In this document: one piece after another, positions 41,894 to 52,558 of the stretch
Position numbering within the stretch: the first letter of the stretch is position 1
Layout: each line of letters begins with the position of its first letter
DNA from: Blepharisma japonicum
Lineage: Eukaryota; Ciliophora; Heterotrichea; Heterotrichida; Blepharismidae
Direction: 5' to 3'
Length of the DNA: 64,000 bases
Assembly (NCBI GenBank): GCA_949751835.1
Contig: CATKHK010000047.1
Location: 286,977-350,976 of the forward strand
Made by a program: the position numbers and the translations under genes
The notes under the pieces: generated by a model
Seen by the model: the letters and a program-made list of their open reading frames with translations, nothing else
Database searches by the model: none
Told to the model about the DNA's origin: nothing

Positions 41894-42790
41894 TTACATT
41901 ATAAGTTTTTCGAATTCAGCTAAAATATTTTCTGAGTAATTTTGATCATCCTTGAGCTCTTCTACTATGCTAGAAAATTTGCCAACAGAAGGCAACGCTC
42001 ATCTTTTATGCTTTAAAGTTTTCATCTTAAAATATAAAAGTTTCTTTTCTTTCGGAGATTTTTCATATTTTTCTTTTTGTTCTAAGATTTTTCGATATTC
42101 ATTATTGATATCATTAACTGCAGCTTGCAAGGCCTCGTCTGCAGCCATAATTTTTGATTTTCTGTATGTTTTTTCAACTTTTTTGATGCATTCATCTGTT
42201 GCCAAATTTAATTTAGCAATCAGATCATCTCGCGTTTTATTCAGCGAATCTATATGAGTTTGCACAGATTTTTCAACTTCTTCCATGCATTTATGAAGCT
42301 CTATTCTCTTGTTTTCTATATCTTCCAATTTTTTTAAGAGAAAATCTTCTTCACATAAGAACTTATGATTAATTCTGTCAATTAATTTTTCAGTTTTTGA
42401 GCTGTTTAAAGGTATGCATTTATGATTGCTGTGCTCCTCAGCGCAGTTTCAACATAAGAGTTTATTATCTTTTTTGCAATAGCACCCATATTCAAGTCCA
42501 TGCTTGATGCACATATTTGAATTATATTGAGTTTCATTTACTTGCAAAATTGCATAATTTGTGGGTAAATTTTTGATGTTTTCTGGGTCTAATGACTTGC
42601 ATATTGAGCATACAGAGCCAATATCTGATTTTAATTTCTCTAAGCAAATTGAGCATGCTGTATGTCCGCATTTTATCATTTTTGGGATGACAAGATCAGA
42701 ATCATATGGTTGAAGGCAGATAGGGCATTCTGCTGTTACTGTGTTCACTACAGCAACGGGCAAAGTTTGAATAGGTAGAATTCCTCCCAT
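41894..42790 (-). CDS. TRIM-type RING/B-box/coiled-coil protein
   Basis: 298 residues; TGA codons at LLCWNCAEE and HKRWALPS are Trp. RING at about 22-66 (CPICLQPYD ... CGHTACSIC ... CSIC), a B-box at about 92-130 (CIKHGLEYGCYCKKDNKLLC ... CAEEHSNHKC), then a coiled coil at about 145-260 (KLEDIENKRIELHKCMEEVE ...). No C-terminal PRY/SPRY domain; the tail is short and acidic. The tripartite order is that of TRIM E3 ligases. Confidence 0.9.
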
Positions 42791-43289
42791 TATTTTATTA
42801 TTGTTTTTTAAAGATTATTTTTAAATAGGCATAAATCTATGAATTTACTTAGTTTACTTAAGAAGCATTACCTGATAAACTTGTATCTTTATGCATATTT
42901 TAATAACTGGCAGCATAAGTATAATTATTAAGCTATAAACAAGTTATTTATAATAATCTATACTCTTATCAAAATGCCTATAGCAATTTACTTTAAAGCA
43001 AATAAAACAAATTTATCAGCCATTTTAGATATAAGTAGAAAGCTTACAAAATCTAATAAATTTCATATGAAATTGAATAACTAGTAAAAACTCGAGCCGT
43101 GAGTGATGTCGAATCAATTTAAAAGATTTATCTATTGCTTTCTAACAGAGATAAGCGAAAGCATAAATATCAGAAAATCATAATCTTTTCATAAAAAAGA
43201 TTTAAAACTCTATTTAATTCTAATTTAAAATATTGTTAAGCCTACAAATTTGATAATAATTTGCAGATATTCATTAATAATCATATTAC
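42791..43289. other. AT-rich intergenic region
   Basis: 499 bp between two minus-strand genes. A 36-codon plus-strand frame at 42974-43084 (MPIAIYFKANKTNLSAILDI) is the only notable frame; not supported. Nothing else recognised. Confidence 0.4.
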
Positions 43290-44267
43290 TTACTTGAAGT
43301 TCGGATCTTGCTGATAATACATATATGTTCCTTGCTGGCCATTGATATAAGGATTTGTTTGAAAATTGCGCTGATTCTGTGGGACTTGGTACATATTTTG
43401 TGAATAATAAGGGTTAAAGCTATTATAAGCCGGTATCCCATAATACGCATTATGCGAAGGATTTTCACAAACATTTTGCCTCCCTGAAGGATCAACGAAA
43501 TTATTTGGTAAGCCTTGGATATTCATCATTGAACCAAACATGTGCCCTCCTCCATAATACATCATGTCTCGGCTGAAATCTTGCGGTGAAGGTTGAGGAA
43601 TTTGAATATCCTCTTGCTTAGGCATATTTGCCTGCTCGTACAAATATGAATAATGCTCTGGAAATGGGCCCGTTGGCATTGCCAACATCATATGCTGTGT
43701 TATTGGGCAACCAAAAGGACCTTGATGTTGAGCTTCTTTTGTTTCCTCTGTCATTTTCATAGGCTCATTTTTCGTATAATTAATTTCAGGCTGCTGAGAT
43801 TGGCCTTCAATCAATTTTTCTCCACCTTTGGAGTTCGAATTAGCCATAGAAACTTGTAAAACTGTCTCAGGAGGACGTCGAGTTGTTTGGCTCTGTGTTA
43901 ATTTAGGGCCTGCAGCTTCTGCTGATGGTTGAGCATCTTTTATTGTCATTTTAATTTTTATTTGTCCAGCTCCGGCTTGATCTCTTACTATATCTACCCA
44001 CTTTTCGCCTTCTTTCACATCGATTCTTGAGCTGCCAATTAAAATGTCTCCACTGGGATTTGTTGTATAAACTTTCATTAAAATTTTTGGATCCCTACCT
44101 TTGATTGAACAGATTTTATTTCAAAAAGGAAATTTTCCTCCACCTTCACAAATTTCTGTTTTATCCTCTGAATTGCCTAGGCGATAAACAACATATGTGT
44201 CGTTGACAACTACGCCTCTCATAATGCCGAGTTTGCCGCAAGCTGTTTCGATCTCGATTGTCCTCAT
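43290..44267 (-). CDS. C2-domain protein with a Tyr/Asn/Gln-rich tail
   Basis: 325 residues from ATG 44267; TGA in KFPFWNKIC is Trp. The N-terminal 110 residues form a C2-type beta sandwich (IEIETACGKLGIMRGVVVND, YVVYRLGNSEDKTEICEG, FWNKI, LMKVYTTNPSGDILIGSSRI, KWVDIV); the acidic Ca2+ ligands of classical C2 domains are mostly missing, so Ca2+ independence is likely. The remaining 200 residues are low-complexity, rich in Gln, Asn, Pro and Tyr (MFGSMMNIQGLPNNFV, QNQRNFQTNPYING). Function unknown. Confidence 0.82.
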
Positions 44268-44482
44268 TTTATTAATTTACTGGATATTTAGCTTGTAAAA
44301 GATCTGATATTAAAAGATGGTTATGAGTGTTCACTGAATTTATCTAATTATTTTGATGTGCAATTGTAGAACATGGATAATAAATTTTGTTCTAAAATTG
44401 ATAAAATGTTATTTAAATGGGTTCAAAAATATCAAATAGAGTCAAAAAGAAAAATTAGATTTCTTTTCTTTGAACAATCCAA

Positions 44483-45322
44483 TTACACGCTTTCTACCAA
44501 ATTCTCGAATGGAGAGGAGTTAAAACTTCTGCTGAGCCTAGAAATAAGCCTAAGCTCAGGCAAATGATGAGCAAAGGAGCTTTTTAAGCTAAACAGGAGG
44601 GACTCTTCTTTTGCTTCTAAATTTTTAATCCTATCTTTAATTTCAATGGAGAGCTTCTTTGTTTCCTCGATTTTTTGCATAACTCTATTTGTGGCTTTGC
44701 TTTTCTGAAGCTCCTGCAATATTTCTTTGGTCCTTCCAGGGAAGTCTAATGATCTGTGAATTGGAGAAGATGAAATTGGTTGTGTAGATTCTGATCTCAA
44801 TGCTTTCAATTTAGCACTTTCTTCTTTTATTTTTCTTGCGAATTTTCTATTTCTAGCTTCTACCATAAATCTTTTCTGCTTTAAAATATTTTCTCTATTC
44901 CTTTTTACATTTCCAATAGCTTTTTTTTGAAATTCTTGATCCTCTGTTAATTTTATTTTATTTAGCATTTTTCTTTCTTTTTCCTCCAGAATTCGAATCT
45001 GAGCTGCTAGCTCAGTTTTTTCTTTTTGCTTTTGCCTTTCTTCTTCCTTTTTACCTCTAACTTCTTTTCTTTGTAGAAATTTTATTCTGTTTTCAATATT
45101 TGAAAGTCTGCTATTCAAATTTTTATATTCAGCTACAGAAGTTATTAATTCTGACGTTGGGCTTTCAATTGGAATATCAAAATCTAAAGATTCAATTTGC
45201 CTTTTTCTAATTTTTTTGCGATGAGATTCAAGTGTGAGATCTTGGTCACCAATAATGGAGTAAGGGTCGGTTTCTGTACTTGTTGTTTGGGAGTTGTATG
45301 AGGATAAATATTTAGCCTTCAT
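44483..45322 (-). CDS. Coiled-coil protein of unknown function
   Basis: 279 residues. Residues 60-175 are a long Lys/Glu/Arg-rich helix (RIKFLQRKEVRGKKEEERQK, LAAQIRILEEKERKMLNKIK, ARNRKFARKIKEESAKLKAL), followed by a second coil (TNRVMQKIEETKKLSIEIKD). Ser-rich SSPIHRSLDFPGR in between looks like a phosphosite cluster. Likely cytoskeletal. No introns. Confidence 0.78.
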   Translation of the reverse strand: MKAKYLSSYNSQTTSTETDPYSIIGDQDLTLESHRKKIRKRQIESLDFDIPIESPTSELITSVAEYKNLNSRLSNIENRIKFLQRKEVRGKKEEERQKQKEKTELAAQIRILEEKERKMLNKIKLTEDQEFQKKAIGNVKRNRENILKQKRFMVEARNRKFARKIKEESAKLKALRSESTQPISSSPIHRSLDFPGRTKEILQELQKSKATNRVMQKIEETKKLSIEIKDRIKNLEAKEESLLFSLKSSFAHHLPELRLISRLSRSFNSSPFENLVESV

Positions 45323-45549
45323 TTAGAGAAATAAATGCTATTTGAAAATTCATAGTCAATCAAATAAATGGCTTTTAAACTTAAATGAAATTTAATTTAA
45401 AATTGCTTAAATTTAATTATTTGCTATTTTACTTATCATATGAACAGCAGTTGCATTATAAAACTCTTGAAGAACAATATAGTAATTGAAGAAAAATAAA
45501 AACAAAAATGGTTTAATTATATTAATTGTCACATACGATAATATCGAAT

Positions 45550-48288
45550 TTAAAATGGCAAAATTATGTTTTCTGCAGTAATAGCTTCAATTGCTTCCTG
45601 AAATGCTTCAGTTATTCTATTAGACTTGCAATCAATAAAATAACCATTAGGAACTGAGTCGCACAGATTTAAAAGTTCGATTTTTAGCTCATCTTTTAAA
45701 GAAAACCCAATAACCACTAGCCCACATTTATGGACTACAAGCAAATTTCTAATGGTTTTAGGGTTATGCCTTTTAGAAAAATCTTCGCCATTTGACACTG
45801 CAATAATTCATCTTATTGGGCTAGCATTTGAATGCCTTTTTTCATCAAATGCAAAACAACCCTCTTTTTCAGAATAATTAGAATTAAATTGCATAATTGC
45901 TGCAGAAATTCCATCATATATGCACGAACTTCCATGTGGCGAGTCACAAGCCATAATTGCATTTTTCATATAAGCTGTGTTTTTTGAAGCCATGCTGAGC
46001 TTAAATACAATTTCTGGCAGTTTTGAGGACAATATAAAGCTTACTTTATCGTTATTTGACAGAGAATCAATCACAGTTGAAAAGCATTTCAGCGCTCTTA
46101 AATTTTTAGGTCCTTTTATCGTTATTCCATAGTCATGCAATAGCACGACTTCTTTCGAAAAATTTTTGTCTCATTTGAGCTTTCTTTTAATTTTATCTTT
46201 TTTTATACCTGCATTTGTGAAAATATTTTTCAAATCAATTAAGCATGCTTTTCTTACTCATGGATCGTAGTGAGAGTTTAATTCTAAGCATTGTTTAAAA
46301 ATAAGTGCTGCAGATCTGACTTTCTTGATTGAGCATAATAGAACTCCTTTTAAGTACAAAAACATTTCGGCATATGGAGAGTTTTCATCGAGCTCTTCTT
46401 CTATGGGAACTAATTTTTCTTGGGCTTCACTAATTTTGCCACTTTTAGCTAGAGCTAAACTGAGTTTAAGCTTTATTCTTGTATTGGAAGAATTGTCTAA
46501 ATCACTTAATAGAGATATAATAGTAGGCCAATGTTTGTTTTTTGTTTCTAAAGATGAGTCTATTAATATATCAGCCAATTGTTCTTTTAACTTCTTGACC
46601 ATCTTTATGTAAGAAGGGCTCAATTTTTGCTGCATTTTTACAGTTATGGCTAGTGCCATCTGCATTGCTTCTTGTGCTTCCACATATCTTTTATTACTAT
46701 AATGAATATATGCGATCCTGCTCATACATATTTCCATTCCTCTCAAATTATAATACTGATTAAATAATGTAAAAGAATCAGCATACTGAATAAGCATTTC
46801 TGCTTCATTTCCAATTACTCCTCCTTGCTTCCTAAACCTTAAAACAGTCTTCAATCCTTTAAACACTTTAAAAAGCCTCTGTATCAGTTCTGTATATTCT
46901 TCTTTATCAGGAATTTTCACTTCTAAATCTTCAACGAGGAGTCTATCAATAATTTTTGATAATTCATCAAGAGGCTCTGTAATTGATCGAGATATCACTC
47001 TTGAGGAACTACATGTCTCTTACAAAATTCCAATTACCCCAACTATAATGACAAAAAAAGAATAAAAAATTCCTTCATAAATTATCATATGCTGAATTGA
47101 CGTTCGGAGATCTAGAAGTCTTGCTTTTATTTTTTCATCTTTTAATGCGATTCCTATTGAATAATATTTTGTGGGGGAGGAGTACAGTTGAGTTTTTAAA
47201 AATACAGGAGATACTCCAATGAGTCTAATTGGAAGTTACATGCTTTCTCCATGATTTGTATAATGGCCTACTTGTGAGATATTTGCTTCGAAAAGAGGAA
47301 GAATTTTTGAATTGAATTTGTTGAGCTCGCTATTTTTATTGGAATAATCGGCAAGTCCGAATTCAAGGTCTGATATTGTATATACATTTGAGTCACTCCT
47401 ATTTAAATTTGGATGGTAAAACACCTTTAAATTGTCATCTAAAATAAAGGTATAAGAATTTTCCGGAAGGTTGTGAACCTGCTCCTTATCAAGTTTGTAG
47501 TCTAAGCAAGTCGTTTGATATAAATTAATATTTGAGCTCCAAAACCCATCACAAGCGGTTTGCCCCAAAGTACTAGTTTCTGAAAAAATATATGGAAGAG
47601 TCAATATAACTTCTTCATGGTAATTGCTTGACCTAACAGCTGCATATCATGGCCTGCATCTTGGTTCAAATCCAGTAGTATTGTAACAGTTTGTGTTGCT
47701 ACTTAAGAAAAATTGTTGGTAGCTTGATGGAATATAATAAAAAAATCCATTGGAATCATAAGCTGTGTAGACTTCATTGTTTATTTTATCAATCTGGGCA
47801 ATTGGTCTTAAAAATGAATCAAATATAGTTTGATCATATAAGAATTCTTTTGTATCAGCATCTAATTGGTCTTCTTCTGTGATTTTTTGGCCTAAATATC
47901 ACATTGAGGTTTCAAACCGTTTCCCTCATGAATTGTTTGCTGTAAGTGTCTGTGCAAGTTTATATGCATTTACATAGGATTTATTCCCAACCCAATTTTC
48001 TTTAATTGATAGATTTTTATTGTAATATTTATCCATAAGAGTTTTGATAATAATCAGCATATTGACTTGTTTTTGTATCATAATGCTGACTACAGAAGCA
48101 GCTACAATGCTTGTAGTTTCCATAATTTCGTTCTGGTCATTACTTATATTATTAATCACATCATCTATTAACTTTGGTGCTTTTACGTAGAGTGGGATTG
48201 AGCTTGCAAGTGAAATCAAAATTATTCCAAGTAAAAGTGGGACTAGGACATATATTCCAATTCTTTTTCTCAATGTACGATTTGTCAT
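45550..48288 (-). CDS. Cache-domain receptor-like protein with helical repeats and vWA-like C-terminus
   Basis: 902 residues after removing two 15-nt introns, 47225-47239 (GTAACTTCCAATTAG) and 47009-47023 (GTAAGAGACATGTAG). Layout: N-terminal transmembrane helix (IYVLVPLLLGIILISLASSI), an extracellular dCache-like domain (FEPRCRPWYAAVRSSNYHEE), a second helix (FYSFFVIIVGVIGIF), a HAMP-like linker (SRSITEPLDELSKIIDRLLV), TPR-like helices (AYIHYSNKRYVEAQEAMQMA) and a C-terminal vWA-like fold (KVSFILSSKLPEIVFK, SSCIYDGISAAIMQF, CGLVVIGFSLKDELKIELLN). The MIDAS DxSxS is replaced by HDYGIT, so metal binding is doubtful. TGA gives Trp at several sites. Probably a ciliate chemosensor; the ligand is unknown. 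Confidence 0.82.
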
Positions 48289-48323
48289 ATTTTAATATAT
48301 TTAAATCTTATAAGCACATCGAA

Positions 48324-49178
48324 TTATACATATTTGGAAATTAATAAACCCATTCTAATTAATTTGTTGATGACTTCTCTTTCATAGTCATTCCCAGCTG
48401 TTGAAGAGCCTTTACCTGCGCTTCTAGATCTTGCAAATAGCATACGAAGTCTGGGAAGATAAGGTGTATAGTCCTTTATTCGGTCAAGCAAAATTATTAA
48501 GCAGTCGATCCCAGTGTTGACTTGAATAAACTCTTCTTCACTTTCAGGTGGCATAGCACCCAGAAGAGCTTCAAGACAATTGTCAAGAGGTTTGGAGCCA
48601 TCATTATTTTCAAGCTTGATCATCGCACCTTTAGATATAAGCCATTCCAGACACTTTGGTGAAAGCTGTCAACATGAGATTCCAACCAAGGTGTATTCAT
48701 AAAACTCTGGAAGTGAAAACCAGCCGTTGATATTTTTGACATACCCTTCAAATTTTAATCGCAGCTCTTCTACGTTGTCTGCATAAATTGCAGCTGCAAT
48801 TTGGCCTTCTTTCAATAAGCTGACATCTGGATTAAGCCTAAGATTTGGATCAACAACTCTGCATTCTAATCCTACTTCACTTAAAAAGTCGATCACTTTG
48901 CTATGGCCTTTTTTGGCAGCTAATTCAAGAGCATTAAACCCAGAGAAGTCCCTCAAGCTGAGGTCCTGCATTGTATTTTCTACCAGAAACTTCACTTTCT
49001 TGGTTTTCCCTTCATATGAAGCCCAATGCAGAAGTGTTCTTCCGTACCCATCTGTCATGTTAAACGGAATTAATTCTTTCAAGTTATCAATAACATTAGT
49101 CGCCTTGAACTTTAAAAAGTCAACAGAAACGTCGATCATTTCTGAGTCACTTAGATCTTCGCCATCTGATAGCTCCAT
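48324..49178 (-). CDS. Ankyrin-repeat protein
   Basis: 284 residues; TGA at GISCWQLSP is Trp. Acidic start (MELSDGEDLSDSEMIDVSVD), then ankyrin repeats (TDGYGRTLLHWASYEGKTKK, RDFSGFNALELAAKKGHSKV) at about 43-110, and a helical C-terminal part with another ankyrin-like unit (SPKCLEWLISKGAMIKLENN). Protein-interaction role is likely. It starts 52 bp from the divergent gene at 49231. Confidence 0.82.
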
Positions 49179-49230
49179 TTTGAAAACAATATTAGCGCGC
49201 TTGGCTATTTAGGAATTTTAGTAAATTAAT

Positions 49231-49692
49231 ATGAACTCAGAACCTTCTGAAAGTGACCCAGTTGAAGTAATTAATAGAGAACTGGACGGGAAATTAGAAG
49301 GAATTGACATTGATGGGATCATTGATAGGGAGCTTAGCAAGCTTGATCTGGATTATGCAATAACAGTTGCAGCCACCATTGATCCTATTGAATGCTTCCA
49401 AGAATCAGTTAACGCAAGCTCAAGTCAGGACTGGGAAGCTTCATTTGATGAAGGAGAAGAAGAGCCTCAATATCAAATTTGTCCAAGTGAGTCTGACTCA
49501 GATGAAGGAGAAGAAAAAACAGATGAGAAGCTGCCAGAAGTGAAAAGGGATATCCCAATGACACCCGAGAAAGTTGAACAAATAAAAAATATAATGAAAA
49601 AAATACAAATGCCACACCCGTTTTGGGCTAAGAATATTCCTGATCAAAGGTGGGTAGAGATGATGAAGAAAAGAGCTAATGCTAACTCATAA
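49231..49692 (+). CDS. Acidic protein of unknown function
   Basis: 153 residues, MNSEPSESDPVEVINRELDG onward. Glu/Asp-rich to residue 110 (SFDEGEEEP, SDSDEGEEKTDEK), with a short conserved-looking end (KIQMPHPFWAKNIPDQRW then VEMMKKR). The end motif with PFW and RW could be a partner-binding tail. Its promoter is shared with the ankyrin gene within 52 bp. Function unknown. Confidence 0.72.
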   Translation: MNSEPSESDPVEVINRELDGKLEGIDIDGIIDRELSKLDLDYAITVAATIDPIECFQESVNASSSQDWEASFDEGEEEPQYQICPSESDSDEGEEKTDEKLPEVKRDIPMTPEKVEQIKNIMKKIQMPHPFWAKNIPDQRWVEMMKKRANANS

Positions 49693-49811
49693 ATCTTTTC
49701 GTTTGAGATCTTAAATTTGGTAAGATCACGATAAATAGTTATCTATTCTACAAAACTATCATGAATTATGATTAATATTTAAAAAAATTTAAAGCTTTGT
49801 TAAACGTTAAA

Positions 49812-51059
49812 ATGTTAAGCTGCTCATCTTCAGAAATTATAAAGAGTAAGAATTATTCAGACCGGCTTTATTGGATTTCTGATATTTCTCCTCCAAGAAA
49901 TCGCCCTAACTCTTATTTTATTTGCATAGATTCAGATCTCACCTACAAACCTTTTTGCTACGATTTTGGGCCACTTAGCCTAGCTTTAACATATAGATAC
50001 TGTGTTCAATTAGAAAGACTTTTAAAAGACCCACGATATGAATACCAACGAATCTATCATTACACTTCAGAAAAAGCAGAAAAGAAAGCTAATTCAGCTT
50101 ATTTAATTTGTGCTTTTCAAGTGATTGTCCTTGGAAGAACTGCTGAAGAAGCTTTTTCTCCTTTTGAGATGCATGATTTAGAGCCCTTTCGTGACGCAAG
50201 TGATGGGGAATGCTGATATGAATGCACAATAAAACACTGCATTTTAGCACTAGAAACTGCAATTAGACTTAAATGGTTTGATTATAGGAATTTCAAGGTA
50301 AAGGAATATGAATTTTATGAAAAAGTAGAAAATGGGGATATAAATTGAATTATTCCTGACAAATTTTTAGCTTTTAGCTCCCCATCTGAAAAACAGCTTA
50401 GTGAAGATAGAAGAATGACGCCTGAGAATTATTCTAAGATTTTCCGTAAACTGGGAATCAGTACAGTTATCAGGCTAAATAAAAGAGGCTATCAGTCTGA
50501 AAGATTCACTCGTGAAGGGATAAAACATCATGAGCTTTATTTTATGGATGGAAGTATACCTAGTAGTGAAATAATAAGAAATTTTATAGACATTGGGTTG
50601 AAAGAAAAAAGTGCAATTGCTGTACATTGTAAAGCTGGTTTAGGAAGAACAGGCACCTTAATAGGATGCTATGCAATAAAAGTGTTTAACTTTCCAGCAG
50701 CTGAGTTTATAGCATGATGCAGAATTTGCAGACCAGGCAGCATTCTTGGTCCTCAGCAACAATTTTTGTTGGATTATGAAGAGAGCCTAAAAAAATCAAG
50801 ATGCAGACCTAGAAGCTTATCAATGACGCTTGAAGAACAAATAATAGCATATGTAGGAGATCCAGGACAAGCTGAAAAATTGTTAGAAGCTAAGAAGCAC
50901 AACCAGCAATCTGATAGTTTTAAAGAAAACAGAGGAAGAATTCCATCAGTTCACAAAAGAGTAAATAGTGTAAGCTATGAAACAAATACTGAAGAATTCC
51001 TTTTACAACCTTTAAGACCAAATTTACATTCAAGAAGGTATGGAAGTGTATTATATTAA
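49812..51059 (+). CDS. CDC14: CDC14 dual-specificity phosphatase
   Basis: 415 residues from ATG 49812, TGA as Trp (GECWYECT, DINWIIPD, FIAWCRICRPGSILGPQQ). The non-catalytic DSP-like A domain is N-terminal (NRPNSYFICIDSDLTYKPFC), followed by the active-site loop VHCKAGLGRTG with C273 and the CDC14 motif RICRPGSILGPQQQFL. CDC14 removes phosphate from Ser-Pro/Thr-Pro CDK sites and acts in mitotic exit and at basal bodies. The C-terminal tail is basic and Ser-rich, a likely regulatory region. Confidence 0.95.
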
Positions 51060-51106
51060 TAGCGAAATAAAAATTCATAAATTTTACCATTATTTTCTCA
51101 TAAATA

Positions 51107-52084
51107 ATGATAGCGAGCGCTGTAAAGGCAGTAGGGCTAACAACAGTTTTGTTTGGAGCTGTTATAGGAGGGAATTACTTCTATGTCCAAGACGACTGGA
51201 AGAAAAACCATGCATTAATAAAAGAAGCAATCACTTTATTAGAAAAAGATGCAAAAGTAAAGAAAATACTTGGAAATTCATTGGCAAGGAAAGGCACCAT
51301 CCAAGGAACTCTTGAGCCAGACAAAAATTGGGCAAGTGCTGCATTTGTAGTATATGGCTCTGATGGTGAAGCCAAAGTCCACATTCTTGCAGAAGCAAAA
51401 GAGTCATTCGATTCAGACGAATTTCCAGTTAAAGAAGCAGCAAGTCCTACATCGACTTTTGATCATATCATTAAATTGTTCAACCCAGCATTCTCCAATA
51501 AATCAACATTCAATTGGAAAATCACCTCTATGCATGTAAAATTTGATGATGTCTCGAATTACCCTATAATTAATGATAAACTAAGAACCCACAAAGAAAT
51601 GAGAGAGCTAAAAGAAATAGAATTCACGCCTGAGGCTACACCAGAGCAAGAAATTAAGCCTTTAAGCTATAAAAGTAGGATCGAGAAAAGAAGAGGTGAG
51701 CGAGTTAGAAATATTTATTATAGATTCTTTATAGTTGGTGGAGTATGTACGGTGTTAGGAGGGATTTGGTTTTTTTTCGGTAGAAATTATTTCCAATTTC
51801 TCCCAGTAGCGAACTCAGTTTTCTTTAAATCGACCCTTCAGGCATTGAAATATGACCCAGTTATTCAAAGAGAAATAGGGATTCCGGTTAATTTATTAGA
51901 AAATGTTAGCGGCAAAACTGACACTAAATATACCAAAGGAAGTGCAGAGTTTACTGTATATGGGCCAAAGGGACAAGGGAAGATCCATGCTGAAGGAGAT
52001 TATGATACTGCCAAATTGAAGTGGAAATACACAAAATTATCATTGGTAAAGGGAGACAAAGAATTTTCTATGTTAAAAGACTAA
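51107..52084 (+). CDS. Tandem COA1-like mitochondrial membrane protein
   Basis: 325 residues with two similar halves. Each has a transmembrane helix (GLTTVLFGAVIGGNYFYV at about 9-26; FFIVGGVCTVLGGIWFFFG at about 206-224) followed by a COA1-type domain: ALIKEAITLLEKDAKVKKIL ... SAAFVVYGSDGEAKVHILAE ... WKITSMHVKF in the first half, and LQALKYDPVIQREIGIPVNL ... EFTVYGPKGQGKIHAEG ... LKWKYTKLSLV in the second. COA1 is a cytochrome c oxidase assembly factor of the inner membrane related to TIM21. A duplicated arrangement is unusual. It lies 31 bp before MPC1, also mitochondrial. Confidence 0.75.
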   Translation: MIASAVKAVGLTTVLFGAVIGGNYFYVQDDWKKNHALIKEAITLLEKDAKVKKILGNSLARKGTIQGTLEPDKNWASAAFVVYGSDGEAKVHILAEAKESFDSDEFPVKEAASPTSTFDHIIKLFNPAFSNKSTFNWKITSMHVKFDDVSNYPIINDKLRTHKEMRELKEIEFTPEATPEQEIKPLSYKSRIEKRRGERVRNIYYRFFIVGGVCTVLGGIWFFFGRNYFQFLPVANSVFFKSTLQALKYDPVIQREIGIPVNLLENVSGKTDTKYTKGSAEFTVYGPKGQGKIHAEGDYDTAKLKWKYTKLSLVKGDKEFSMLKD

Positions 52085-52114
52085 AATAGAGTTCGCTTAA
52101 GCAATAAATTAAAT

Positions 52115-52417
52115 ATGATAGCTGCGATTAAGAATCTATGGAACCACCCTATGGGCCTTAAAACAACACATTTTTGGGGTCCTGCATTTAATTGAGGATT
52201 CGTTATTGCTGGGATACTTGACATGGATAAGCCGCCTGAAAAAATATCGAGAAATATGACGCTTGCTTTAGTGATTTATTCAAGCCTGTTTGCGCGTTTT
52301 GCTTGAATGATTACTCCGAGGAATTATCTTCTTTTAGCATGCCATTTGACAAATATTACCGTTCAGCTGAATTTATTGCGGCAAAAATATCGTTATGTTC
52401 CTAAGGTATCTTTATAA
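52115..52417 (+). CDS. MPC1: Mitochondrial pyruvate carrier subunit 1
   Basis: 100 residues, MIAAIKNLWNHPMGLKTTHF, WGPAFNWGFVIAGILD, PPEKISRNMTLALVIYSSLF, ARFAWMITPRNYLLLACHLT. TGA codes for two of the conserved Trp, so the gene is easily missed. The sequence matches MPC1 (HFWGPVANWG, RFAYRVQPRNLLLMACH) and not MPC2. It forms the inner-membrane pyruvate importer with MPC2. It follows the COA1-like gene by 31 bp. Confidence 0.93.
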
Positions 52418-52558
52418 TAATTTGTAATAAATTAGAAAAATGATAAAAATTGATATAGAGAATTGCCATTTTTATTGAAAAAATCTAAAATTTATTGTTG
52501 ACAAATAAAATTTCTTTATTATCTATAAATAGTAAAATTTATGCGACCAGTGATTAAA

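Noticed and set aside
45550-48288. Five separate minus-strand fragments
   Set aside because: They are all in one frame; the breaks are TGA codons (Trp) and two 15-nt introns, giving one 902-residue protein.
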